Shown here one piece after another: positions 1 through 8,966 of a stretch of 64,000 nt of DNA. The notes beneath the pieces are model-generated. The model made no database searches and was not told the origin of the DNA. It saw only the letters and a program-made list of their open reading frames with translations. The first letter of the stretch is position 1. Each line of letters opens with the position of its first letter. Made by a program: the position numbers and the translations under genes. The DNA is from Nocardioides sp. JQ2195 (GTDB taxonomy: Bacteria; Actinomycetota; Actinomycetes; Propionibacteriales; Nocardioidaceae), in the NCBI RefSeq assembly GCF_012272695.1, contig NZ_CP050902.1, forward strand, positions 1,612,001 through 1,676,000, in the 5' to 3' direction.

Positions 1-67
1 CCCTGGTGTAGCGGGTGATGACGTCGGCGATCTCGATCCGGTCAGAGATGGTCTGGAGGTCGGCCAT
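1..67 (-). CDS. SnoaL-like / NTF2-fold protein, N-terminal end only
   Basis: The first 22 residues of a protein read leftward out of the window, beginning MADLQTISDRIEIADVITRY. The pattern of a short acidic start followed by an I-x-D-x-I-x-R-Y helix is the usual opening of SnoaL-like/NTF2-fold proteins, and four other members occur in this window. An AAGGAG ribosome site lies 5 bases before the ATG. It is divergent from the carboxymuconolactone-decarboxylase-like gene. The catalytic half is outside the window, so its activity cannot be judged. Confidence 0.7.
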   Translation of the reverse strand, partial: MADLQTISDRIEIADVITRYTR

Positions 68-131
68 GCGTGCTCCTTCGATGGACGTTGCCGGCCATCA
101 TCGTCGGCTGGCAGGAGTCACCGCTCGGAAG

Positions 132-181
132 TCCCGATGGACAGGACCAGGAGGCGCGATGCACCGCGTGCGGTGCACGCT
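132..181 (+). promoter_or_regulatory. island palindrome with weak -10, upstream of the CMD-like gene
   Basis: TCCCG-ATGGA-CAGGA lies at 132-146. CACGCT lies at 176-181, at the same 37-base offset from the palindrome centre seen at other promoters of the island, but with C in place of the first T. The box ends 6 bases before the ATG at 188, which would give a leaderless mRNA. Weaker than the other copies. Confidence 0.4.
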
Positions 182-187
182 GTCACG

Positions 188-1108
188 ATGACGGACCACG
201 TGACCTCCACCGAAGCACTGACCCGCACCGCTGCCGTCTTCGCCTCCGCAGCCGATGCGTTGGACCCGGCCCTGTATGCGCTGGCCAGGCCGCGGATGGC
301 GCATCTGCTCGGCGTCGACGACGCCTGGCGCCCAGCGGAGCGGCACGACCGCCGGGCTCACCTGCCCGCCTGGCCGACCTCGGAGCTCTTCGACCGGGCC
401 GACCGGGCAGTTCTGACGATGGCGGAGCAGTTCGTCCTCGACGTCTCGGAGGTCGATGACGAGCAGCGCGCGATGATCCGCGCGGCGATGGGCCCCGATG
501 CGCCGGTCCTGGTCAACGTGCTCTACGCGATCGACGTCGAGCTGCGGCTGCGGGCTGCCTACGCCCAGCTCTTCGGGATCGATCCGTTCGAGCGGATCGA
601 TCCCGGTCCGCTCGCCCCGCTGCCCGACGCCCTCAACCTGATGACCCGCGACATCGCCCGGCTGGATGCGCTGGATCCGTTGACCACCGAGCTGGTTCGG
701 CTGCGCGGTGCCCGGATCCACAACTGCCGGATGTGCCAGGCGCTGCGGCATGCCGATGCCTTGGCGGCGGGAGGCGACGAGGAGATGTTCGCCAGGATCG
801 ACGACCACGCCTCCGGTGGGTTCGACGAGCGGCACGAGCTGGCGCTGGCGCTGACCGACGCCGTGCTGATGTCCCCGGGAGAGTTCCCGTCCGGCCTCGC
901 CAGCCGGCTGCACGAGCACTTCGGCGACGACGAGCTGGCCGAGATCGTCCTCGATGTCGAGCGCAACGCTCGCAACAAGATCGCGGTCGCCAATGCCACC
1001 GACGGTGACGGCGTGGGGGAGGGTCTGACCGTCTACGCCACTCCCGGTGGTGGTTTCGAGCTGGTCTCCACAGGACCGGGGGTCAGCGACCCGAGGGGGC
1101 GGTTCTGA
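188..1108 (+). CDS. carboxymuconolactone decarboxylase / AhpD-like protein
   Basis: A 306-residue protein of the AhpD/carboxymuconolactone decarboxylase fold. The diagnostic part is near residues 173-192: a leucine-rich helix followed by HNCRMCQALRHADA, giving a CxxC pair (C180, C183) with a downstream histidine (H188), as in AhpD-like redox proteins. An upstream in-frame ATG at 137 would add 17 basic, atypical residues. I chose 188 because the likely -10 box ends six bases before it. It converges on the alkylsulfatase gene with only 11 bases between stop codons. The role is uncertain: peroxide or thiol chemistry, or a decarboxylase-like catabolic step. Confidence 0.72.
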   Translation: MTDHVTSTEALTRTAAVFASAADALDPALYALARPRMAHLLGVDDAWRPAERHDRRAHLPAWPTSELFDRADRAVLTMAEQFVLDVSEVDDEQRAMIRAAMGPDAPVLVNVLYAIDVELRLRAAYAQLFGIDPFERIDPGPLAPLPDALNLMTRDIARLDALDPLTTELVRLRGARIHNCRMCQALRHADALAAGGDEEMFARIDDHASGGFDERHELALALTDAVLMSPGEFPSGLASRLHEHFGDDELAEIVLDVERNARNKIAVANATDGDGVGEGLTVYATPGGGFELVSTGPGVSDPRGRF

Positions 1109-1119
1109 AGGTGTCTCCG

Positions 1120-2412
1120 TCAGCCCTCGAGATCCTTGATCCGCTCGGCTGACGCATTCATCGCCGTGCGGTAGATGCCGCGCGCCTGGTAGGCGGTCTC
1201 GCCGGCCAGCCTGCGCTCGAAGACCTCGATGAAACAGCGGTGAGCGTCGATGCTGTCGGGATCCCCGAGCACCGCCCACTCGGCCAGCTGGCAGGCGAGG
1301 GGCAGGTCCTCACCAACAAGATCCCTCGCCCGCCGTACGAAGGCATCCGCACCCCCACCCAGCTTCACGACCTCACGTGCGTGGTCCTCCGTGCGAGGCG
1401 GCATCAGGTCGGCGGCGCGACCGTTCCACCACCCACCGTAGCGGCGGATCAGGTTGCGGATCACGAACTCGGGACGGTCGTGGACGGCTTGGAGGTAGGG
1501 CAACGACGCGAGTTCGCGGGGCGCTTCGAAGCCGGTCACGATCGCGTTGTGGTCGAGGCCCGCATTGAGGGCGTCGATCGTGTAGCTGGTGAGCAGCTCG
1601 AGATAGCGCGCCATGTTGGTGAACCGCTCCTGGATGCCGGCGCGATGGGTCAGCGGCATCCCGTGGCCGGGGATCACGACGGCCGGATCGTGCTCGGCGA
1701 TCCTACGGGCGGACCAGGCCCACTCCTCGGCATAGCGCTGCACCTTCTGCGGGTTGCCGGCATTCGGGAAGCCGTCGATCCACAGGTCGCCGACACAGGC
1801 CAGTCGTCGCCCGGGAATCCACACCCAGGTGCCGTCGTCGGTCTCTCCCTGCGCGTGGTTGAGCACGATCGTCTCGCCACCGATCTCCAAGGTGAGTGAG
1901 TCGCGATAGGTGGTGTCTGGCCAGTGGAACTCGTCCTCCTGGCTCGGCCACCAGGTCGCGGGTCGCCCGGCACCGGGTCCGCCGGACTGCCGACTGTTCG
2001 CCGTCGCGTTGTACGGGGCGGTGCGAGCGTAGCGCTGGAACCGCCCGACCAGGTTCTCGTGGGCGATGATCCGCGGCCGGTTCTCGCCCGCCTCCTCGAG
2101 AAAGGCGCTGAGGCCGAAGGCGTGGTCGATGTGACCGTGCGTGTAGATCACCGTGTGCAGTGGCGCGGAGGTCACCGAGCGGACCAGCGCCAGCAGCTCG
2201 GGGCCGTCCTTCGGCAGGCCGCAGTCGACCAGGACCAGGCCCTCATCGGTCTCGATCACGCTCACGTTCGTGACATGGGCACACACCTGCCAGGTGCGGG
2301 GGGCGACTTCGATCGCCTTGCCGGCGGGCGCGGTCCAGGCGGCGAACGCGAGTCCCATCGAGTCCTGCATGGACGCCGGGATCTCGGCGGAGGTCGCATC
2401 GTTGCGGGTCAT
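1120..2412 (-). CDS. metallo-beta-lactamase-fold alkylsulfatase-like hydrolase
   Basis: A 430-residue MBL-fold enzyme. THGHIDH at residues 91-97 is the dinuclear zinc motif, followed by an HENLVGRF-type segment and a conserved GETDDGTW region. The C-terminal part, around NLIRRYGGWWNG and onward, resembles the dimerisation domain of SdsA/alkylsulfatase-type enzymes. The terminal SCP2-like domain of full-length SdsA1 is missing. Family members hydrolyse primary or secondary alkyl sulfate esters; here a sulfated catabolite is the inferred substrate. The ATG at 2412 is preferred over the GTG at 2421 because AGGAG sits 8 bases before it. It has its own copy of the island promoter. Confidence 0.8.
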   Translation of the reverse strand: MTRNDATSAEIPASMQDSMGLAFAAWTAPAGKAIEVAPRTWQVCAHVTNVSVIETDEGLVLVDCGLPKDGPELLALVRSVTSAPLHTVIYTHGHIDHAFGLSAFLEEAGENRPRIIAHENLVGRFQRYARTAPYNATANSRQSGGPGAGRPATWWPSQEDEFHWPDTTYRDSLTLEIGGETIVLNHAQGETDDGTWVWIPGRRLACVGDLWIDGFPNAGNPQKVQRYAEEWAWSARRIAEHDPAVVIPGHGMPLTHRAGIQERFTNMARYLELLTSYTIDALNAGLDHNAIVTGFEAPRELASLPYLQAVHDRPEFVIRNLIRRYGGWWNGRAADLMPPRTEDHAREVVKLGGGADAFVRRARDLVGEDLPLACQLAEWAVLGDPDSIDAHRCFIEVFERRLAGETAYQARGIYRTAMNASAERIKDLEG

Positions 2413-2444
2413 GGCTCTCACTCCTAGGGCTGGTGGACATCCTC

Positions 2445-2494
2445 AAAGTACTTGTTAGAAGTATGCCTAATCGGTACGATCCCGGTCACTGGTC
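2445..2494 (-). promoter_or_regulatory. island-type promoter of the alkylsulfatase gene
   Basis: The palindrome-like TCCCG-GTCAC-TGGTC lies at 2480-2494 (right half degenerate). On the minus strand TACTTT reads from 2450 to 2445. The distance from palindrome centre (2487) to the first T is 37. Confidence 0.7.
2462..2473 (+). promoter_or_regulatory. TATGCCTAATCG element
   Basis: A 12-mer that recurs with one or two changes at 17448-17459 and 26317-26328, each time 30-70 bases upstream of a plus-strand start codon. Here it precedes the SDR remnant. Function unknown; possibly a -10 region or the site of a second regulator. Confidence 0.35.
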
Positions 2495-2513
2495 ACAGAG
2501 GATGGAGTGGGCC

Positions 2514-4053
<1,540 letters not shown>

Positions 4054-4124
4054 AACGTCCTTCGACGTCCTGATCAGTGGGATGCGATGGGCCTGTCCGG
4101 TGGTCCAGACGTGAGCATGGCCAC

Positions 4125-6491
4125 ATGACCGCTGACTCCCGTGGTGTCCCGGAGGGCCTTCCGCAGCAGAGCCGTGCGTATCTGGGCTTCGAGGGCAGCA
4201 TCGGCCGCACGATCGCCGGCTCCGAGCCCTGGTGGCCACCGATGCCGAAGGCACAGCCGAAGGCGCCGAACGTGGTGGTCGTGCTCGTCGACGACATGGG
4301 GTTCTCCGACATCGGCTGCTTCGGGTCGGAGATCACCACCCCCCACCTCGACCGGATGGCCGAGGAGGGGGTTCGCTACACGAACTTCCACGTCAACCCG
4401 ATGTGCTCGCCAACCCGGGCCGCGCTGCTGACCGGACGGAACTCGCACGCGGCGGGGGTCAGCTACGTGGCGCACGCCGACCCCGGCTTCCCGGGCCACG
4501 CGATGGAACTCGCGGACGACGTCAGCACGATCGCCGAGGTGCTGCGGGACAACGGCTACTCGACCCTGATGGTCGGCAAGTGGCACCTGTGCAAGGACAG
4601 TGACGTCACCGACACCGGATCGCGGAAGTCCTGGCCGCTGCAGCGGGGCTTCGACCGGTTCTACGGGATCATGGACGGGATGACGGACATGTTCCATCCG
4701 CATGCCCTCTACCGCGACAACAGTCGGATCACGCCCACCGACCACGCCGAGGACTACTACTTCACGGACGACCTCACCGACGAGGCGATCGCCATGATCA
4801 GGGCGGTCAAGGCCTCCGACCCGGCCAAGCCGGCCTTCCTCTACTTCGCCCATGGCGCCGTGCACGCGCCGCTGAACGCGCCGGCCGCGGACATCGAGCG
4901 ACACCGGGGGGCGTACGAGGCCGGGTGGGACCGGATTCGTGAGCAACGTTTCGCGCGTCAGCAGGAGCTCGGGATCGTCGAGCCCGGCACTCCGCTCTCG
5001 CCACGCAACAGCGAGGAAGGGGACGAGGTTCCGGCGTGGGACGACCTGCCGCCCGCGCGCAAGGAGGTGTTCGCCCGCTACATGGAGGTGTACGCCGCCA
5101 TGGTGCAGTCCGTGGACACCTCCGTCGGACGCCTCCGCGCCGCTCTGGAGGAGATCGACGAGTGGGACAACACCTTCCTCCTCTTCACCTCGGACAACGG
5201 CGCCTCCCGTGACGGAGAGACCCAGGGCAGCAGCCAGTACTTCGACGTCCTGCGCCACTATCACGGCGGCGGTGCTGGGATGGACGAGGAGTTCGAGCGG
5301 GATCTCGAGCACATCGACGAGATCGGCGGTCCGCGCACCCTGCCGCACTATCCGCGCGGGTGGGCGATGGCCTCGAACACGCCGTTCCGGCTCTACAAGA
5401 CCAACACCCACGCTGGCGGGCACTCGGTGCCGACGATCGTGAGCTGGCCACGGAAGGTGGCTGACGCGCCCGGCGCTGCGGGGGGCCTTCGTCGCCAGTA
5501 CGTGCACGTCACCGACTTCTTCCCGACAATCCTCGAGGTCACTGGGGCCACCGCTGCGGACCACCGCCACGGGGTGCCGTTGAAGCCGCTCGCAGGAAGC
5601 AGCTTCCTGGGGTCGCTCTCGGATGCCACGGCACCCGAGACGCACCAGGAGCAGTACTACGAGATGCAGGGCCACCGGGGCTACTACCGCGACGGCTGGG
5701 AGATCGTCACCCGCCACCGGGCACTGACTCCGTTCGGTGACCACGAGTGGCAGCTCTACGACCTGCGGAACGATCCGACCGAGACCCATGACCTGGCGGA
5801 TGAGAATCCCGAGCTCGTGGCGGAGCTCGCTGCCCGCTGGGAGCGTGCGGCGTGGGAGAACCAGGTGTTTCCGATGAACGAGGGCTCCGGCCTGATGCGG
5901 ACCCAGCGGCCCGAGCGGGAGGATGCCTTCGCGCGGCCAGTGCGGTTGGTGCCCGGGACGCCGACCCTGGAGCGCTACCGATCACTGATGCTCGTCTACC
6001 GGCGATCGTTCACCGTCACCGTCGATCTCGACTTCCGTCCCGGTGATCGAGGAGTGTTGTTCGCCCACGGCTGCCAGAGCGGTGGCTACTCGCTCTCGGT
6101 CGACCGCGACCGACTCTCCTACTTCCACAACCACTCCGGTCAGATGGACGTGCTCGACCTGGGCCGTCTCGATGCCGGCCGCCGAGAGATCGTGCTCGAG
6201 GCCACTGCGCTCGCCGGTGGCCTGCACGTGGACGCACGAGTCCTGGTCGACGGCACCGAGCGCGGACGCGCCGACGGGCTGGTGATGCCGATGGGGCAGG
6301 CGATGTTCCAGGGCATCGACATCGGCATCGACCGGGGATCACCCGTGTCGTGGGAACGGTACGACGCCGAGGGGAGCTTCGCCTGGAGCGGAGACCTGCA
6401 CTCGGTGACCTGGACCCCGGGGGAGCAAGCGCCCGGCACGGGGCCCGAGACCCTGGCAAGACAACGAGAGATCGGGATGGCCTTCGAATGA
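4125..6491 (+). CDS. arylsulfatase-type sulfatase (copy 1)
   Basis: A 788-residue type I sulfatase. NVVVVLVDDMGFSDIGCFG gives the metal aspartates (D56, D57). CSPTRAALLTG contains the cysteine (C94) that becomes formylglycine, followed by GKWHL. TSDNGA near the middle is the second metal-binding site. About 150 C-terminal residues form a beta-rich domain seen also in copies 2 and 3. It hydrolyses sulfate monoesters; the substrate is inferred to be a sulfated steroid-like compound. It has no evident signal peptide, so it is probably cytoplasmic. A formylglycine-generating enzyme is not in the window and must be supplied elsewhere. I chose the ATG at 4125 over 4077, whose extra residues look atypical. 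It overlaps the next gene by ATGA. Confidence 0.9.
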   Translation: MTADSRGVPEGLPQQSRAYLGFEGSIGRTIAGSEPWWPPMPKAQPKAPNVVVVLVDDMGFSDIGCFGSEITTPHLDRMAEEGVRYTNFHVNPMCSPTRAALLTGRNSHAAGVSYVAHADPGFPGHAMELADDVSTIAEVLRDNGYSTLMVGKWHLCKDSDVTDTGSRKSWPLQRGFDRFYGIMDGMTDMFHPHALYRDNSRITPTDHAEDYYFTDDLTDEAIAMIRAVKASDPAKPAFLYFAHGAVHAPLNAPAADIERHRGAYEAGWDRIREQRFARQQELGIVEPGTPLSPRNSEEGDEVPAWDDLPPARKEVFARYMEVYAAMVQSVDTSVGRLRAALEEIDEWDNTFLLFTSDNGASRDGETQGSSQYFDVLRHYHGGGAGMDEEFERDLEHIDEIGGPRTLPHYPRGWAMASNTPFRLYKTNTHAGGHSVPTIVSWPRKVADAPGAAGGLRRQYVHVTDFFPTILEVTGATAADHRHGVPLKPLAGSSFLGSLSDATAPETHQEQYYEMQGHRGYYRDGWEIVTRHRALTPFGDHEWQLYDLRNDPTETHDLADENPELVAELAARWERAAWENQVFPMNEGSGLMRTQRPEREDAFARPVRLVPGTPTLERYRSLMLVYRRSFTVTVDLDFRPGDRGVLFAHGCQSGGYSLSVDRDRLSYFHNHSGQMDVLDLGRLDAGRREIVLEATALAGGLHVDARVLVDGTERGRADGLVMPMGQAMFQGIDIGIDRGSPVSWERYDAEGSFAWSGDLHSVTWTPGEQAPGTGPETLARQREIGMAFE

Positions 6492-8053
6492 CGACAGCAC
6501 AGACGCAGCAGACCTGGGACGACGAGTGCGATGTGCTCGTGGTGGGCTCCGGTGGTGGTGCCCTCGCGGGCGCCTACACCGCCGCCCGTGAGGACCTGTC
6601 GGTGATCCTCGTCGAGGCCTCCGACAGTTTTGGTGGCACCACTGCCTACTCAGGTGGCGGGATGTGGTTCCCCAACAACGCCGCGTTGCGGCGCGACGGC
6701 AGCACCGACACGCCCGAGGACGCCCGCACCTACTACCGCGCCGTGGTCGGTGACCGGACCCCGGTGGAGCTCCAGGATGCCTATCTGGCGACCGGGCCGG
6801 CGTTGGTCGACTATCTCGAGACCGACGACGACTTCGAGTTCATGGTGTGGCCGTGGCCGGACTACTTCGGGTCGGCCCCCAAGTCCAGCGCGACGGGTCG
6901 GCACATCATGATGAAGCCGCTGCAGGCCGAGGTGCTCGGCTCCCTGCGAGACTCGCTGCGCCCGACCCTGCCGGTCGAACGTGCGGGCGAGCCGCTGCCC
7001 GACATGATCATCGGTGGCCAGGCCCTCGTCGGCCGTTACCTGTTGGCGCTGTCCCGCAAGGACAACGCCGACCTGCGGTTGAACACCTGCTGCGACGAGC
7101 TGGTCCGCCAGGGCGACACCGTCGTCGGCGCGGTCGTGACGCAGGACGGCGTACGCCGCCGGATCCGTGCTCGTCGGGGCGTGCTCATCGCCGCTGGCGG
7201 CTTCGAGCAGAACGAGGAGATGCGGCAGAAGTACGGCGTGCCCGGGACCTCGCGCGACGCGATGGGTCCGAACACCAACCAGGGCAAGGCAATCCAGGCC
7301 GGTATCGATGTCGGCGCCGACGTCGACCTGATGTCGGAGGCGTGGTGGTCCCCGGGGCTCACCCACCCTGACGGAAGCTCGACGTTCTCGCTGTGGTTCA
7401 CCGGAGGCATCTTCGTCGACGACAACGGCGAGCGGTTCGTGGACGAGTCGTGGGCCTATGACCGCCTCGGTCGGGTGGTCATCGACCGGATGGTCGACGG
7501 CACGGTCACGCTGCCGTTCTGGATGATCTATGACGACCGTGACGGTGAGCGCCCCCCGGTCCGCTCCACGAGCGTTCCGATGGGGGAGACGGCCGACTAC
7601 CAGGACGCCGGGTTGTGGGTCAGCGCCGACACCATCGAGGAGCTGGCCGCCAAGATCGGCGTCCCTGCCGACCGGCTGAGTTCGACCGTGGCCCGCTTCA
7701 ACACGTTCGCCGAGTCCGGTGTCGACGAGGACTTCCACCGGGGTGACGAGGCCTACGACCGCGCCTTCTCCGAAGGTGGATCGCCGCTCGTGCCGATCGA
7801 GAAGGGCCCGTTCCGCGCAGCCGCCTTCGGCATCTCCGACCTCGGCACCAAGGGCGGTCTCCGCACCGATGCCTCCGCCCGGGTGCTCGATGCGGAAGGG
7901 AAGGTCATCAAGGGCCTGTACGCAGCCGGCAACTCGATGGCCGCCGTCAGCGGCACGGTCTATCCCGGAGGCGGCAACCCGATCGGCTCGTGCATGGTCT
8001 TCAGTCATCTCGCCGCGCTCGACATGGCGGGATCCGCCGGTCCCGCTGCATGA
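6488..8053 (+). CDS. KstD-like FAD-dependent 3-ketosteroid dehydrogenase (copy 1)
   Basis: A 521-residue flavoprotein of the FAD_binding_2 family. It has the ADP-binding motif VVGSGGGALAGAYTA (residues 18-32), a GGTTAYSGGGMW block, and a C-terminal LYAAGNSMAAVSGTVYPGGG segment with the YPGxG tyrosine typical of 3-ketosteroid delta1-dehydrogenases. Family enzymes introduce a ring double bond into 3-ketosteroids. The start overlaps the sulfatase stop (ATGA) and its own stop overlaps the following SDR. Substrate position (delta1, delta4 or other) cannot be assigned by eye. Confidence 0.82.
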   Translation: MTTAQTQQTWDDECDVLVVGSGGGALAGAYTAAREDLSVILVEASDSFGGTTAYSGGGMWFPNNAALRRDGSTDTPEDARTYYRAVVGDRTPVELQDAYLATGPALVDYLETDDDFEFMVWPWPDYFGSAPKSSATGRHIMMKPLQAEVLGSLRDSLRPTLPVERAGEPLPDMIIGGQALVGRYLLALSRKDNADLRLNTCCDELVRQGDTVVGAVVTQDGVRRRIRARRGVLIAAGGFEQNEEMRQKYGVPGTSRDAMGPNTNQGKAIQAGIDVGADVDLMSEAWWSPGLTHPDGSSTFSLWFTGGIFVDDNGERFVDESWAYDRLGRVVIDRMVDGTVTLPFWMIYDDRDGERPPVRSTSVPMGETADYQDAGLWVSADTIEELAAKIGVPADRLSSTVARFNTFAESGVDEDFHRGDEAYDRAFSEGGSPLVPIEKGPFRAAAFGISDLGTKGGLRTDASARVLDAEGKVIKGLYAAGNSMAAVSGTVYPGGGNPIGSCMVFSHLAALDMAGSAGPAA

Positions 8054-8928
8054 CCGGCCTGGACCTGCGCCCGGCCGCCGAACGCGTGGTCGTGGTCACC
8101 GGTGCGAGCCGGGGTGCAGGCAAGGGGATTGCGCTCGCCCTCGGCGAGACCGGTGCAACCGTCTATGTGACCGGGCGCTCCCGCAATGAGGGAGACGCAC
8201 CACTTCCGGGCACGGTCGGTGCCACGGCGGAGGAGATCGATCGACGCGGCGGCAGGGGAGTGCCGGTGATCTGCGATCACTCGGACGATGTCCAGGTGGC
8301 TGCGCTCTTCGACCGGATCCGTCAGGAGCACGGCCTCGTCGACGTGCTGGTCAACAACGCATATGTCGTCCCCGACCACCTCGCTGACAAGGGCCCGTTC
8401 TGGGAGAAGCCGTTGGCGCTCCAGGACCAGTTCGACGTCGGGCTGCGATCGACTTACGTGGCCAGCCACCACGCCGCGCCGCTGCTGGTTGCCAGCGGCG
8501 CCGGGCTGGTGGTGAACACGTCCTCCTTCGGAGGCGGTTGCTACATGCACGGGCCGGCGTACGGCGCGGTGAAGGCCGGCGTCGACAAGATGGCCCACGA
8601 CATGGCAGTCGACTTCCGGCCGCACGACGTGGCCGTGGTCTCGATCTGGATGGGCCTGCTCCGGACCGAGCGCACCGCGGCCGCCTTCGACGCGGATCCG
8701 GAGCGCTACGGGGCCATGACCGCGCTGGCGGAGTCGCCGGAGTTCACCGGGCGCGTGATTGCCGCCCTCGCCGACGCTCCGGAGCGAATGACCTGGTCCG
8801 GCCAGATCCTCGTCGGTGCAGAGATCGGGAGCGCCCTTGGCGTCACCGATGTGGACGGCTCGGTGCCGACCTCACCGCGAGGCTTCCTCGGCAACCCGAC
8901 CACCTGGAACAGCGCCGTCGTCGACTGA
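8050..8928 (+). CDS. short-chain dehydrogenase/reductase, DHRS1-like
   Basis: A 292-residue SDR, longer than the classical 250. It has the cofactor motif TGASRGAGKG (residues 17-26), an NNAY motif, a serine in NTSSFGGG and YGAVK as the YxxxK pair. The N-G-R-S-R segment after strand 2 suggests NADP(H). The length and the HGPAYGAVKAG region resemble DHRS1-type SDRs. It is translationally coupled to the KstD-like gene (ATGA overlap), so oxidation or reduction of a hydroxyl/keto group on the same substrate is likely. Confidence 0.83.
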   Translation: MTGLDLRPAAERVVVVTGASRGAGKGIALALGETGATVYVTGRSRNEGDAPLPGTVGATAEEIDRRGGRGVPVICDHSDDVQVAALFDRIRQEHGLVDVLVNNAYVVPDHLADKGPFWEKPLALQDQFDVGLRSTYVASHHAAPLLVASGAGLVVNTSSFGGGCYMHGPAYGAVKAGVDKMAHDMAVDFRPHDVAVVSIWMGLLRTERTAAAFDADPERYGAMTALAESPEFTGRVIAALADAPERMTWSGQILVGAEIGSALGVTDVDGSVPTSPRGFLGNPTTWNSAVVD

Positions 8929-8966
8929 TCGCCCACCTCAACTCAATTCAACAGGAGTGTTCCCAC

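Noticed and set aside
4068..4082. TCCTG-ATCAG-TGGGA as an island operator for sulfatase 1
   Set aside because: Both arms are imperfect and no TANNNT box lies 37 bases away on the plus strand. The gene is probably read from the sulfotransferase unit upstream.
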